Source: Bordetella parapertussis
GTDB lineage: Bacteria; Pseudomonadota; Gammaproteobacteria; Burkholderiales; Casimicrobiaceae
DNA length: 64,000 bases
Assembly: GCA_943331295.2 (NCBI GenBank)
Contig: CALQLA020000005.1
Location: 1 to 64,000 of the forward strand
Direction: 5' to 3'
A program made the translations under genes and the position numbers. The notes under the pieces were generated by a model, which was not told the origin of the DNA, ran no database searches, and was given only the letters and a program-made list of their open reading frames with translations. The stretch's first letter is position 1. Each line of letters starts with the position of its first letter. Below are positions 1-8,800 of this stretch, one piece after another.

Positions 1-612
1 GTTCGAGTCGAGCTGGTAGGTGGCGAAGCCGATGAACCGCGAGAACACCTGTGGCAGCACGCCGAACGCGAGCACCGACATGAACGACGCGCCGGTCGCG
101 CGGATCGCCTCCACCTGCTTCAGCGAGATCTCCTCGATCGCCTCGGTGAAGAGCTTGCCGATGAAGCCGATCGACGCCACCGTCAGCGCCAGGATGCCGG
201 CCATCGCGCCGAAGCCCACCGCCTTGACGAACAGGATGGCGACGATGACCGGGTGGAACGAGCGCGCGGCGACGATGACGAGCCGCGCCGGCCAGCTCGC
301 CCAGGCCGGCATCAGGTTGCGCGCCGCGACGAGGCCGATCGGCAGCGCGAGCAGGATGCCGAGCGTGCTCGCGAGGACGGCGATCTGCAGGCTCTCCTGC
401 AGGCCCTTGACCAGCAGCTCCCAGCGCCCGAAATTCGGCGGGAAGAGGCGCGAGATGAACGTCGCGCCGTGGTCGAGCCCGCCCACGACGCGCTCCCACG
501 ACACCTCGAGCTGCGCGCACGCGTAGATCACGTACACGACCAGCGCGACGGCCCCGATCCGCGGCCAGGGGCTTCGGCGGAACGGATCGGCGGGCAGCGC
601 GGCGTCAGTCAT
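1..612 (-). CDS. phnE: Phosphonate-type ABC transporter permease PhnE (3' end outside window)
   Basis: Inner-membrane permease of a phosphonate/phosphite-type importer. Reading from the ATG at 612, the product begins MTDAALPADPFRRSPW and has a membrane segment near residues 17-27. It continues with family-typical segments such as LPIGLVAARNL and an EAA-like loop (EEISLKQVEAIRATGAS), the surface that docks on the ATPase. The frame is open to the window edge, so only about 204 codons are visible and the C-terminus is missing. It is the third gene of a phnD-phnC-phnE operon. The preceding gap holds an inverted pair of dispersed repeats. Family assignment is firm; whether the substrate is phosphonate or phosphite cannot be told. 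Confidence 0.88.
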   Translation of the reverse strand, partial: MTDAALPADPFRRSPWPRIGAVALVVYVIYACAQLEVSWERVVGGLDHGATFISRLFPPNFGRWELLVKGLQESLQIAVLASTLGILLALPIGLVAARNLMPAWASWPARLVIVAARSFHPVIVAILFVKAVGFGAMAGILALTVASIGFIGKLFTEAIEEISLKQVEAIRATGASFMSVLAFGVLPQVFSRFIGFATYQLDSN

Positions 613-624
613 TGTCGGCGACCC

Positions 625-715
625 TAGCCCGGGTTGAGCCGCAGGCGAAACCCGGGTGGGCATTCGCCTTGGCCGACAACCCTCCGGGTTTCGCTCCGCT
701 CAACGCCGGGCTACC
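625..715. repeat. Inverted pair of CCCGGGTT-type dispersed repeats between phnC and phnE
   Basis: Two copies of a short repeat face each other. The first (625-656) reads TAGCCCGGGTTGAGCC and then GAAACCCGGG. The second (about 683-715) reads CCGGGTTTCGCTCCGCTCAA and then GCCGGGCTAC, the opposite orientation. Related copies lie between phnC and phnD, in a permease 5' end, near 34441 and near 36501. The pair could fold into a large hairpin in the operon transcript and affect expression of phnE; that is inference. Confidence 0.75.
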
Positions 716-738
716 AACTGCCGGGCTGCGTTCGGTCG

Positions 739-1488
739 TCACTGCAACCACCCCTTGCCGCCGTAGATCGTGGTGAGCATTTCGTCGGAGAGGCGATCGG
801 CCGTGTCGTCGAACACGATGCGGCCGCCCGCCATGCCGATGATCCGGTCGGCGAAGCGCTTGGCGAGCTCGACGTCGTGCATGTTGATCAGCACCGGAAT
901 CTGCCGCTCTTCCGCGACGCCGGCCAGGAGCTCCATGATCTCGACCGACGTCTTGGGGTCGAGCGACGACGTCGGCTCGTCGGCCAGCAGCAGCGTGGGT
1001 TCCTGCATCACCGCGCGGGCGATGCCCACGCGCTGGCGCTGGCCGCCCGACAGCGCGTCTGCCCGCTGGTGCGCGAAGCCGGAGAGTCCGACGACGTCGA
1101 GCAGCTCGAACGCCCGCCGGAGGTCCTCCGGCGGAAACTTGCGCCGCCACGCCTGCCACGCGGACACGTAGCCCAGGCGCCCGGCGAGGAGGTTCTCCAT
1201 CACGGTGAGCCGCTCGACCAGGTTGTACTCCTGGAACACCATGCCGATGTGCCGGCGCGCCTGGCGCAGCGCCTTGCCCGAGAGCCGGGCGAGGTCCTGT
1301 CCTTCGAACAGGATCGCACCGGCAGTGGGGTGGACCAGCCGGTTGACGCAGCGGATCAGCGTCGACTTGCCGGTGCCCGACGCGCCGATGATCGCCGTGA
1401 TGCCGCGGGCGGCGATCTCGAGGTCGATGTCGGTCAGCACCGGCTTGCCGGCGACGTACGATTTGGACAGGTGCCGGATCGTCAGCAT
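739..1488 (-). CDS. phnC: Phosphonate-type ABC transporter ATP-binding protein PhnC
   Basis: Cytoplasmic ATPase that would power the PhnE permease. Of 249 residues, the Walker A motif GASGTGKST lies near residues 35-43. The signature [14 protein letters not shown] follows, then Walker [13 protein letters not shown] and the H-loop INMHD. Length is slightly under the usual 255-280 for PhnC. The ATG at 1488 directly precedes the conserved [11 protein letters not shown] start. It sits between phnD and phnE on the same strand, with dispersed repeats in both flanking gaps, so the three genes probably form one transcript. Close homologues serve phosphonate, 2-aminoethylphosphonate or phosphite uptake; the ATPase cannot discriminate. 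Confidence 0.93.
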   Translation of the reverse strand: MLTIRHLSKSYVAGKPVLTDIDLEIAARGITAIIGASGTGKSTLIRCVNRLVHPTAGAILFEGQDLARLSGKALRQARRHIGMVFQEYNLVERLTVMENLLAGRLGYVSAWQAWRRKFPPEDLRRAFELLDVVGLSGFAHQRADALSGGQRQRVGIARAVMQEPTLLLADEPTSSLDPKTSVEIMELLAGVAEERQIPVLINMHDVELAKRFADRIIGMAGGRIVFDDTADRLSDEMLTTIYGGKGWLQ

Positions 1489-1501
1489 GGGGCGCTATCG
1501 T

Positions 1502-1587
1502 GTAGCCCGGGTTGCGCGAACGCGAAACCCGGGTGGATCTGCGAGGGGGCCGACGGTTGCCCCGGGTTGCGCGCGGCGCAACCCGGG
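1502..1587. repeat. CCCGGGTT-type repeats between phnD and phnC, including a perfect palindrome
   Basis: A copy at 1502-1535 starts GTAGCCCGGGTTGCGCGAAC and ends GAAACCCGGGTGG. A second element at 1561-1587 has 12-base arms, CCCGGGTTGCGC and GCGCAACCCGGG, separated by three bases. It is the strongest hairpin of this family in the window. It lies just past the phnD stop codon, so it may act as a transcript-stabilising or partial termination structure. No T-run follows on either strand. Confidence 0.8.
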
Positions 1588-1598
1588 CTGCGAAACCG

Positions 1599-2621
1599 CT
1601 ATTTCTTCTTCTTCGCGGCTTCGGCGGCCTCGCGTGCGGTTTCCTTGTCGTAGGTCGCCTTGTCGAAGCCGCCGCCGGAACCCTTGGCCACGTCGCGGAC
1701 GACGGCCCACGTGGTCTTGTAGTTGATCGGGAAGAAGCGGTCGGCGCCGTCGAAGGCCTTCTGCATCTCGGGCGGGAACCGGTAGTCGTAGAAGCAGCCC
1801 AGCATCTTGTCGACGAGCTTCGGGTCGAGGTCGTGCGCATAGGCGAACGACGACGTCGGGAATTTCTGGCTGCGGTAGATGATCCGGAAGTCGCTTTCCT
1901 TGACCTGGCCGCGCTCGGCCATCCGGTGGAACACGTCGGAGGCGACCGCGCCCGCGTCGTAGTCGCCGGAGTTGACGCCCATTACCGACTGGTCGTGCTT
2001 GCCGGAGAAGATGATCTTGTAGTCCTTGTCCGGCGTGAGCCCCTGCCCCGGGAACAGCGCGAGCGGCGCGAGGTGGCCGGAGTTCGACGACGGCGACGTG
2101 TGCGCGACCTTCTTGCCCTTGAGGTCGGCGAGCTTCTGGTACGGCGACGACGCCTTGACGATGACGATCAGGTTGTAGCCCTGGAACTCCTTCGCCGTTC
2201 CCTTCACCGCGAACGGCACCGCGCCCGCCAGGTTGACGGCGAACGCCGTCGGCCCGGTCGAGAAACCGCCGACGTGCAGCCGGCCCGAGCGCATCGCCTC
2301 GATCTCGGAGGCGTTCGACTGCACCTGGTAGAACACGACCTTCTTGTCGAGGCACTTGGCCAGCGCGGTCGTGAACGGCTTGAACACGTTCTCGTAGACG
2401 GCCGGGTCTTCGACCGGCGTGTAGGTGAACACGATCGTCGACGGGTTCTTCCACTTCTTGGGGTCGGTCGGCGCGTCGGCGACCATGTCGTCGTTCGCGT
2501 CGCAGTACATCGTGTCGAGTTCGCCGCGGTTCTTGCAGGCATCGGCAGCCTGCGCCGGCACGGCGAGCGCCAGCGCCGCGAGCGCGCAGGCGAAGGGGAT
2601 GAGCCAACGGACGAAGCGCAT
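1599..2621 (-). CDS. phnD: Phosphonate-type ABC transporter periplasmic binding protein PhnD
   Basis: Periplasmic ligand-binding protein of the phn importer. The ATG at 2621 is chosen over an upstream TTG (2639) because AGGAGG lies six bases before it. The 340-residue product starts MRFVRWLIPFACALAALALA, a typical signal peptide ending near AQA. The mature protein has the PhnD core: VFTYTPVEDP near the N-terminus, the GGFSTGPTAFA segment, SSNSGHLAPLA (normally phosphonate contact residues), and SGKHDQSVMGV. The C-terminus is lysine-rich (AEAAKKKK). First gene of the operon, divergent from glmU, so the intervening 200 bases probably hold both promoters. Confidence 0.93.
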   Translation of the reverse strand: MRFVRWLIPFACALAALALAVPAQAADACKNRGELDTMYCDANDDMVADAPTDPKKWKNPSTIVFTYTPVEDPAVYENVFKPFTTALAKCLDKKVVFYQVQSNASEIEAMRSGRLHVGGFSTGPTAFAVNLAGAVPFAVKGTAKEFQGYNLIVIVKASSPYQKLADLKGKKVAHTSPSSNSGHLAPLALFPGQGLTPDKDYKIIFSGKHDQSVMGVNSGDYDAGAVASDVFHRMAERGQVKESDFRIIYRSQKFPTSSFAYAHDLDPKLVDKMLGCFYDYRFPPEMQKAFDGADRFFPINYKTTWAVVRDVAKGSGGGFDKATYDKETAREAAEAAKKKK

Positions 2622-2828
2622 GAATCCTCCTGTGGGCAATGCTTATTGTTGAACGCCCAACTGTAGCATTTCGGCCCCGCCGGCGCACCGGTGTCCCGGC
2701 CGGGGGACGCGCGCGCGTTGTCGTATCATTGGAAGCCACGGCCCGCCGGCAGCGCCGGCGTCCGTGACACCGGCCCCGACGTCACGGGGCCTCGCCCACT
2801 TTCCTCCCCTCCCCAGACGGAACCCACC

Positions 2829-4229
2829 GTGGCCCAACCCGCGCTCCAGATCATCGTGATGGCCGCTGGCCAGGGCAAGCGCATGCACTCGGCGCTGCCC
2901 AAGGTCCTGCATCCGCTCGCCGGCCGGCCGCTGGCCGGTCACGTGCTGGCCGCGGCGCGTGGGCTGTCGCCGCAGGCCCTGTGCGTCGTCGTCGGGCACG
3001 GCGGCGACGCCGTGCGCGCCGCGCTGGCCGCGCCCGACCTCGCCTTCGTCACGCAGGACCCGCCGCGCGGCACCGGCGACGCGGTCCGGGTCGCGCTGGC
3101 GGCGCTGGCCGCGCTCCCGGGCGACGGCGTGACGCTGGTCGCGAACGCCGACTGCCCGCTGATCCCCGCCGCGACGTTCGCCGCGATCGCAGCCCTCGCG
3201 GGCGACGGCCGGCTGGCGCTGCTCACCGCGCGGGTGGCCGACCCGACGGGCCTCGGCCGCATCGTCCGCGACGGCGCGGGCGGCGTGCGCGCCATCGTCG
3301 AGGAGCGCGACGCGAACGACGACGAGCGCCGGATCGACGAGATCTACACCGGCGTGCTGGCCGCGCCGACGGCGCTGCTGCGCCGCTGGGTGGCCGCGCT
3401 GAAGGACGACAACTCGCAGCGCGAGTTCTACCTGACCGACATCGTCGCGATGGCCGTGGGCGACGGCGTGAGGGTGGCGCCGTGCATGGCCGCCGCCGAG
3501 GAAGACATCCTGGGGGTCAACGACCGCGCGCAGCTGGCCGCCATCGAGCGCATCGTCCAGCGCCGGCAGGCCGCCGCGCTGCTCGTCGCCGGCACGTGGA
3601 TCGCCGATCCCGCGCGCTTCGACCAGCGCGGCACGCTCGCCTGCGGCCGCGACGTGCGCATCGACGTCGGCTGCGTGTTCGAGGGCGACGTGCGCCTCGG
3701 CGACGACGTCGTCGTCGGCGCCCACTGCGTGCTGAAGGACGTCGACGTGGGCGCGGGCACCGCGATCGCGCCGTTCTCGCATCTCGACGGCGCGCGCATC
3801 GGCGCGCGCTGCCGCATCGGCCCGTACGCGCGGCTGCGCCCCAAGGCGGCGCTGGCCGACGACGTCCACATCGGCAACTTCGTCGAGGTGAAGGCGAGCG
3901 ACCTCGGGCCGGGCGCGAAGGCGAACCACCTCGCCTACATCGGCGACGCGACGGTCGGCGGCGGCGTCAACGTCGGCGCCGGCACGATCACCGCCAACTA
4001 CGACGGCGTCAACAAGCACCGCACCGTGATCGGCGACGACGCGCGGATCGGCTCCAACTGCGTGCTGGTGGCGCCGGTGACGGTGGGCCGCGGCGCCACC
4101 ATCGGCGCCGGCAGCGTCATCTCGAAGGACGCGCCGCCCGACGCGCTGACCGTCAGCCGGGCACGGCAGGTCACGGTCGCCGGCTGGAAGCGGCCGGTCA
4201 GGAAGGCGCCGCCGCGGAGCGACAGCTGA
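2829..4229 (+). CDS. glmU: Bifunctional N-acetylglucosamine-1-phosphate uridyltransferase / glucosamine-1-phosphate acetyltransferase
   Basis: Catalyses the last two steps of UDP-GlcNAc synthesis in the cytoplasm, feeding peptidoglycan and LPS. The N-terminal half has the uridyltransferase loop AAGQGKRM (residues 12-19) and the NADCPL metal-binding segment. The C-terminal half is a left-handed beta helix of hexapeptide repeats ([15 protein letters not shown] and following) with the acetyltransferase segment [14 protein letters not shown]. The frame is open back to 2691, but homology begins at the GTG at 2829 ([14 protein letters not shown]). That gives 466 residues, close to the usual 455-460. 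glmS starts one base after its stop codon, so the two are co-transcribed. Confidence 0.96.
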   Translation: MAQPALQIIVMAAGQGKRMHSALPKVLHPLAGRPLAGHVLAAARGLSPQALCVVVGHGGDAVRAALAAPDLAFVTQDPPRGTGDAVRVALAALAALPGDGVTLVANADCPLIPAATFAAIAALAGDGRLALLTARVADPTGLGRIVRDGAGGVRAIVEERDANDDERRIDEIYTGVLAAPTALLRRWVAALKDDNSQREFYLTDIVAMAVGDGVRVAPCMAAAEEDILGVNDRAQLAAIERIVQRRQAAALLVAGTWIADPARFDQRGTLACGRDVRIDVGCVFEGDVRLGDDVVVGAHCVLKDVDVGAGTAIAPFSHLDGARIGARCRIGPYARLRPKAALADDVHIGNFVEVKASDLGPGAKANHLAYIGDATVGGGVNVGAGTITANYDGVNKHRTVIGDDARIGSNCVLVAPVTVGRGATIGAGSVISKDAPPDALTVSRARQVTVAGWKRPVRKAPPRSDS

Positions 4230-4230
4230 C

Positions 4231-6072
4231 ATGTGCGGAATCGTCGGCGCGGCCTCGGGCCGCAACATCGTCCCGGTGCTGATCGACGGCGTGAAGCGCC
4301 TCGAGTACCGGGGCTACGACTCGACCGGCCTCGCCCTCGTCACCGGCACCGGCGCCGACGCGCGGCTGTCGCGGCTCGTCAGCACCGCGCGCGTCGCCGA
4401 CCTCGAGGCGCAGGCGATGGCGGCGGGGCTCGCGGCCGGCACCGGCATCTCGCACACGCGGTGGGCGACGCACGGCGCGCCGACGACCGTCAACGCGCAT
4501 CCGCACGTGTCGGGCGAGGAGGTCGCCGTCGTCCACAACGGCATCATCGAGAACTTCGAGGCGCTGCGCGAGCGCCTCGTCGGCGCGGGCTACGTCTTCG
4601 CCACGCAGACCGACTCCGAGGTGATCGCGCACCTCGTCCACGCGCACTGGCACGGCGCCGCCGACGGCGACCTGCTGCGCGCCGTGCAGCTGTCCGTCGC
4701 CGAGTTCCAGGGCGCCTACGCGATCGCCGTGATCTCGGCGCGCGAGCCGGGCCGCGTGGTCGGCGCGCGCAAGGGCAGCCCGATGGTCGTGGGCCTGGGC
4801 GACGGCGATCACTTCATCGCGTCGGACGCGGCGGCGCTGCTGTCGGTCACGCGCCGCGTCGCGTATCTCGAGGAGGGCGACGTCGCCGACGTCCGCCGCG
4901 AGTCGTACGCGATCTACGGCGCCGACGGCGGGCGCGTCGAGCGCGCGGTGGTCACCATCGAAGCGTCGGGCGCCGCGGTCGAGCTGGGCCCGTACCGGCA
5001 CTTCATGCAGAAGGAAATCTTCGAGCAGCCGCGCGCGGTCGCCGACACGCTCGAGGGCGTCGGCGGCATCGGCGCCGACCTCTTCGGCCCCAATGCCGCG
5101 GCGACGCTGCCGAAGATCGACAGCGTGCTCTTCCTCGCCTGCGGCACCAGCTACTACTCGTGCCTGGTCGGCAAGCAATGGATCGAGTCGCTGGCGCGCC
5201 TGCCCTGCCAGGTCGAGATCGCCAGCGAATACCGCTACCGCGACAGCGTGCCCAACCCGAACGCGCTGGTGGTCGTCGTCTCGCAATCCGGCGAGACCGC
5301 CGACACGCTGGCCGCGCTGCAGCACGCGAAGGCGCAGGGGCACGCCCACACGCTCGCGATCTGCAACGTCGCGACCAGCTCGATGGTGCGGCAGACGGCG
5401 CTCACGTACCTGACGCGCGCCGGCACCGAGATCGGCGTCGCGTCGACCAAGGCGTTCACCACGCAGTTGGTCGCCGAGTTCCTGCTGGCGTTGACGCTCG
5501 CCAAGCTGCGCGGACGGCTGGCAGCCGCCGACGAAGCGTACTGGCTGCGCGCGTTGCGCCACCTGCCGGCGGCGCTGCAGTCGGCGCTGGCGCTGGAGCC
5601 GCAGGTGATGGCGTGGGCGGGAGAGTTCACGCGCAAGCAGAACGCGCTGTTCCTGGGCCGCGGCCTGCACTACCCGATCGCGCTCGAAGGCGCGCTGAAG
5701 CTGAAGGAAATCTCGTACATCCACGCCGAGGCCTACCCGGCCGGCGAACTCAAGCACGGCCCGCTGGCGCTGGTCGACGCATCGATGCCTGTGGTCGCGA
5801 TCGCGCCCAACGACGCGCTGCTGGAGAAGCTGAAGTCGAACCTGCAGGAAGTGCGCGCGCGCGGCGGCGAGCTCTACGTGGTGGCCGACCTCGACAGCCA
5901 CCTGGAGCCGAGCGAGGGGATCCACGTGATCCGTCTGCCCGAGCACGCCGGGTACCTGTCGCCGATCGTGCATGTCATTCCGCTGCAGCTGCTCGCGTAC
6001 CACGCGGCGGTGATACGGGGGACGGATGTCGACAAGCCCAGGAATCTGGCCAAATCGGTAACGGTGGAGTGA
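4231..6072 (+). CDS. glmS: Glutamine--fructose-6-phosphate aminotransferase (isomerizing)
   Basis: Makes glucosamine-6-phosphate from fructose-6-phosphate and glutamine, the entry step to amino sugars. The 613-residue protein starts MCGIVGA, so Cys2 becomes the N-terminal nucleophile of the glutaminase domain. Further marks are THGAPT and HNGIIENFE. Two SIS isomerase domains follow: [10 protein letters not shown] with [10 protein letters not shown], then [20 protein letters not shown]. The C-terminus ends [13 protein letters not shown], the conserved segment whose DNA is the TnsD recognition site in attTn7. Full length, one base after glmU. No glmS-type ribozyme is expected in this group and none is seen. 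Confidence 0.97.
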   Translation: MCGIVGAASGRNIVPVLIDGVKRLEYRGYDSTGLALVTGTGADARLSRLVSTARVADLEAQAMAAGLAAGTGISHTRWATHGAPTTVNAHPHVSGEEVAVVHNGIIENFEALRERLVGAGYVFATQTDSEVIAHLVHAHWHGAADGDLLRAVQLSVAEFQGAYAIAVISAREPGRVVGARKGSPMVVGLGDGDHFIASDAAALLSVTRRVAYLEEGDVADVRRESYAIYGADGGRVERAVVTIEASGAAVELGPYRHFMQKEIFEQPRAVADTLEGVGGIGADLFGPNAAATLPKIDSVLFLACGTSYYSCLVGKQWIESLARLPCQVEIASEYRYRDSVPNPNALVVVVSQSGETADTLAALQHAKAQGHAHTLAICNVATSSMVRQTALTYLTRAGTEIGVASTKAFTTQLVAEFLLALTLAKLRGRLAAADEAYWLRALRHLPAALQSALALEPQVMAWAGEFTRKQNALFLGRGLHYPIALEGALKLKEISYIHAEAYPAGELKHGPLALVDASMPVVAIAPNDALLEKLKSNLQEVRARGGELYVVADLDSHLEPSEGIHVIRLPEHAGYLSPIVHVIPLQLLAYHAAVIRGTDVDKPRNLAKSVTVE

Positions 6073-6097
6073 GACGCTTTATCGGGCGATTTTGTTG
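6040..6097 (+). other. glmS 3' end: attTn7-like insertion hot spot and left island boundary
   Basis: The last glmS codons and the next ~25 bases are the classical Tn7 target. Here, normal chromosomal sequence stops being recognisable within about 20 bases of the glmS stop, and accessory genes begin. A TGTTGTTGAGAAG string starting at 6093 lies at roughly the Tn7 insertion distance and begins with TGT as Tn7 ends do. No matching right end and no tns genes were found in the window. The hot-spot role is known for glmS; its use by this island is inference. Confidence 0.4.
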
Positions 6098-6218
6098 TTG
6101 AGAAGTCACATGCGCGTTCAAACGCAGGAATATCGCTTCAGTCGCGATTGCTCCTCCGTTCCCGGAGCGAACTCTGGGCGTGGCGCCGTCCCTATCCAGA
6201 GCTACACAGAACCTTTCA

Positions 6219-7958
6219 CTAGGCTGACTGGCTCGTCTTTCCTGCCCACTCCGGGATTTGCTGGTTCTCCTTAAGCCGCAACCGTTGGAAGGTGACCGCG
6301 TCGAAGACATCGTCGACCGCAATCAAGTCGTCCGTCGCATTGATCAGCGGGAGACTCGATCGTGCTTCAAGGTAGAAGCGGTCGCCGATTGGGCTGTCCG
6401 CACCGAGCGTGTAGCCCACTCTCCACCAGTCCTGAACGCGCTCCCGGGCGCTGTTCAACACGGCGGCACTGGGCAGCCGGCCCCGCTTCTCGTGCTGGTT
6501 CACCAAGCGTGTCGACGGCAGCAGGTTCCACAGGTCGTCGCAGGGCCATGCAGCCCACGGGAAGCAATGATCGATGTCGAGCCGATCCTTGGACAGGCGG
6601 GTCCCGGACCACACGCAATGGAGTGGCTGCCCGGACTCGATGACGGCAATCGCGCATCGCCGCGCCTCGGCTACGACGCGCTGCGGCGCCGACCAGTGCA
6701 TCGCCTGTGCAATCGCTGCCTCGCTGAGCTTTCGGCCTTGCCGGAGTGCATAGCCATGCATCAGGCGAATCCACTCCGCGACGATGGCTGGCTCGATCCA
6801 CGCGTCGAACCGCGACAGGGCGTGCCAGAGATTGACCGGCACGAGCAATTCGCCGAAACGCCGCAGGTATGCCTCGTCGATCACCAGCGAGGACGGCACG
6901 CGGCCGGCGCGGCCGATCGCGGCTTCCATGACCGGGCGCCCGTTCGGAAGCGTCATGTAGTGCGCCGGCATCAGCGCAATCGTCCTGCTGGCGCTGACCA
7001 GGGCCGCATGCACCGCAGCGCCAAGGTCGGCGCCGTGCCGCGTTCCCACCCGCAGGTCATTGGGCGCGCAGCCGAGAAGCCCGCGGAACCCGTCGTTGAC
7101 GAAACCCAGCCCACCGAGGTTGCGATTGGTGGGTGACTGGGGGAGATCGGCGGATAGCAACGGAACGAACAAGCGTATCCAATACAGTGCGACCAGCCCG
7201 AGCGGAAGGCTGACCCGATCAGCATCGTGCTCCCGAACCAGACCCGCCGCCCCATCCGCGATTCGGGCGACCGAGCGCAAGAGGGCGAGCTTGTACGTCG
7301 AGGACTTCGCGTCCTGCAGGACCACGTGGCGGAGCAGGGGCAGCGCACCCGTGCCGTCATCGGGAAGTCGCACGGCCAGCTGAATCCAGCGCACGTCCGC
7401 GCGACCGTGGGCATCCTCCGCCACGACGCAGCGCTCGACGAACGCCCCGTGCCCTCGGGCCAGCACCTCGATCTCTGCCCGGGAGACTTCGTGCATTGCG
7501 CGCTCGGGATCGGCGGCGCCCATGCGCAGCGTGATGGCGAGCACGCCACCCGGATTCAGCAGTCGGACCAACTTGCGAAACGCGCGGGGCCGGTCGCCGG
7601 GCGCGACGTGCTGCCATACGGCCGACAGCAGGATCAGGTCGAAGGCCAGGCCCGTACGCTGGGTGGCGTCGAGCGCCGGCAAGCGATCGTCCAGCCATCG
7701 AATCCGGGCATCCGGATGCCGCGCGGTTCCCTCGCGCAGCATCGACGCGCTGGGTTCGACCGCGACGACCTCGTACCCCAGGGCCGCGAGTCCCGCCGCA
7801 TCGCGCCCCGTGCCGGCGCCGACATCGAGGGCTAGCCCCCGTCGCTCCGGGAGCAGGTCGAGCAGCCAACCGTGCGTGACCCTGAAATCAAGGTTCTCGT
7901 AGGTGTCCGCCAGACGCAATGCGTGGCGGTCGTACCAGTCGATGGCGCGGGACGACAT
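6219..7958 (-). CDS. Fusion of class I SAM-dependent methyltransferase and HNH nuclease
   Basis: A 579-residue two-part protein. Residues 1-~200 form a class I methyltransferase with motif I DVGAGTGRDA (45-54), the ribose-binding acidic position in VAVEPS, and a UbiE-like LLNPGGVLAITLR. It lacks the NPPY/DPPY motif of DNA adenine or N4-cytosine methylases. A middle segment (KSSTYKLALLRS, VALYWIRLFVPLL) resembles the helical domain that often precedes HNH modules. The C-terminal part has an HNH core: DIDHCFPW (461-468), LWNLLP, and NQHEKRGRLP. The ATG at 7958 is chosen because GGGAG lies nine bases upstream; an ATG at 7973 has no usable spacing. Transcribed away from the MoxR operon. A defence or DNA/RNA-processing role is inference. 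Confidence 0.72.
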   Translation of the reverse strand: MSSRAIDWYDRHALRLADTYENLDFRVTHGWLLDLLPERRGLALDVGAGTGRDAAGLAALGYEVVAVEPSASMLREGTARHPDARIRWLDDRLPALDATQRTGLAFDLILLSAVWQHVAPGDRPRAFRKLVRLLNPGGVLAITLRMGAADPERAMHEVSRAEIEVLARGHGAFVERCVVAEDAHGRADVRWIQLAVRLPDDGTGALPLLRHVVLQDAKSSTYKLALLRSVARIADGAAGLVREHDADRVSLPLGLVALYWIRLFVPLLSADLPQSPTNRNLGGLGFVNDGFRGLLGCAPNDLRVGTRHGADLGAAVHAALVSASRTIALMPAHYMTLPNGRPVMEAAIGRAGRVPSSLVIDEAYLRRFGELLVPVNLWHALSRFDAWIEPAIVAEWIRLMHGYALRQGRKLSEAAIAQAMHWSAPQRVVAEARRCAIAVIESGQPLHCVWSGTRLSKDRLDIDHCFPWAAWPCDDLWNLLPSTRLVNQHEKRGRLPSAAVLNSARERVQDWWRVGYTLGADSPIGDRFYLEARSSLPLINATDDLIAVDDVFDAVTFQRLRLKENQQIPEWAGKTSQSA

Positions 7959-8213
7959 TAGCCTAACTCCCATCCTTCGGCGGGTCGCGCATGACTCGAT
8001 ACCTCAAGTCCAGGTACATCGCGCATATCGGCTGCTTCTTGAAACAGCTTGATCCGGTCGACATCGGGAGATATTACGCCGGGCGAGCGGTAGTCCCGAC
8101 CGTCACGCCTGTTCCCCGCACTACTCTAGGCAAACCCAGCCGTGCCCGCGCCAGGTTTCGGTTTGTGGTGTTCGGCCGGGTACTGCTTGGATATGCCTCC
8201 AGGAGCGAACCTG

Positions 8214-8534
8214 ATGATCGCGGGCGATTTTCCTGCCACGGTCGAAGACGCGGTACACCTGCTTCGGCAGTCCATGTCGCCAGAGCAGTGGGCGAGGTTC
8301 GCGGAGCCGTCGGCGGAAGACCTGGTGCTGGAGCATGTCGGTCCTGGGCAGTGGATTCGGAACTGCTATGACCTTTGTGCGCCTCACGCCAACCTCGTGC
8401 GAGCGATCGGCATGGCTCATCCTGCCGATGCGTTGATCCTGTCGGCGCTATCGCAAGACTTCCCGCGCGAGCGGCTTTCTGCAATGGACAAGTGTGTTGC
8501 GCAGGTCGAAGGACCAAGCAGTACCAGCGATTGA
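8214..8534 (+). CDS. Small DUF6794-like protein
   Basis: A 106-residue protein beginning MIAGDFPATVEDAVHLL. It carries the pattern I associate with DUF6794: an N-terminal amphipathic helix (TVEDAVHLLRQSMSPEQW), then a glycine followed by WIRN (GPGQWIRNCYDL), and an HPADA..LS segment near the C-terminus. The function of that family is unknown to me. The ATG at 8214 has AGGAG eight bases upstream (8201-8205). It is divergent from the methyltransferase-HNH gene, with about 255 bases between starts, and is followed by a putative terminator before the MoxR operon. Such small genes are common in accessory islands. Confidence 0.55.
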   Translation: MIAGDFPATVEDAVHLLRQSMSPEQWARFAEPSAEDLVLEHVGPGQWIRNCYDLCAPHANLVRAIGMAHPADALILSALSQDFPRERLSAMDKCVAQVEGPSSTSD

Positions 8535-8630
8535 CGCATTGCCGCGCGCGGGAGCAGAATGAAGTCTGCGCCGATTTGATGTTCAGCTTGCGGGCGCGTT
8601 ACAAATTCAGCTAAAGCGGTGCAGTCCTTG

Positions 8631-8664
8631 AACCCGCTTTGGCGCAATGGCCGGCGGGTTTTTT
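8631..8664 (+). terminator. Putative rho-independent terminator before the MoxR operon
   Basis: Arms AACCCGC (8631-8637) and GCGGGTT (8654-8660) flank a 16-base loop, and the second arm runs into six Ts (8659-8664). It would end transcription of the small DUF6794-like gene. The rest of the 8535-8800 gap shows no gene. The large loop makes this a moderate call. Confidence 0.5.
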
Positions 8665-8800
8665 GTTGCCCGTTCCCTGTCCGGCGAGAGGTAGCCAGAC
8701 CAACGACGGGCGCGGATTGACCCACCTCACGGGTCGGGGGGATTTGATTCCAGCTTGCGGCCCCCGGCGCTTCGCCACTGCCGCTAAAGAGGAGAACGCA

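Noticed and set aside
6093..6120. Possible Tn7-like left end (TGTTGTTGAGAAG) after glmS
   Set aside because: No matching inverted right end, repeated TnsB-type sites or tns genes were found, so only the hot-spot position is reported.
6219..7958. Classical restriction-modification fusion
   Set aside because: The methyltransferase part lacks NPPY/DPPY and resembles small-molecule methyltransferases, so a DNA-modification role is not claimed.
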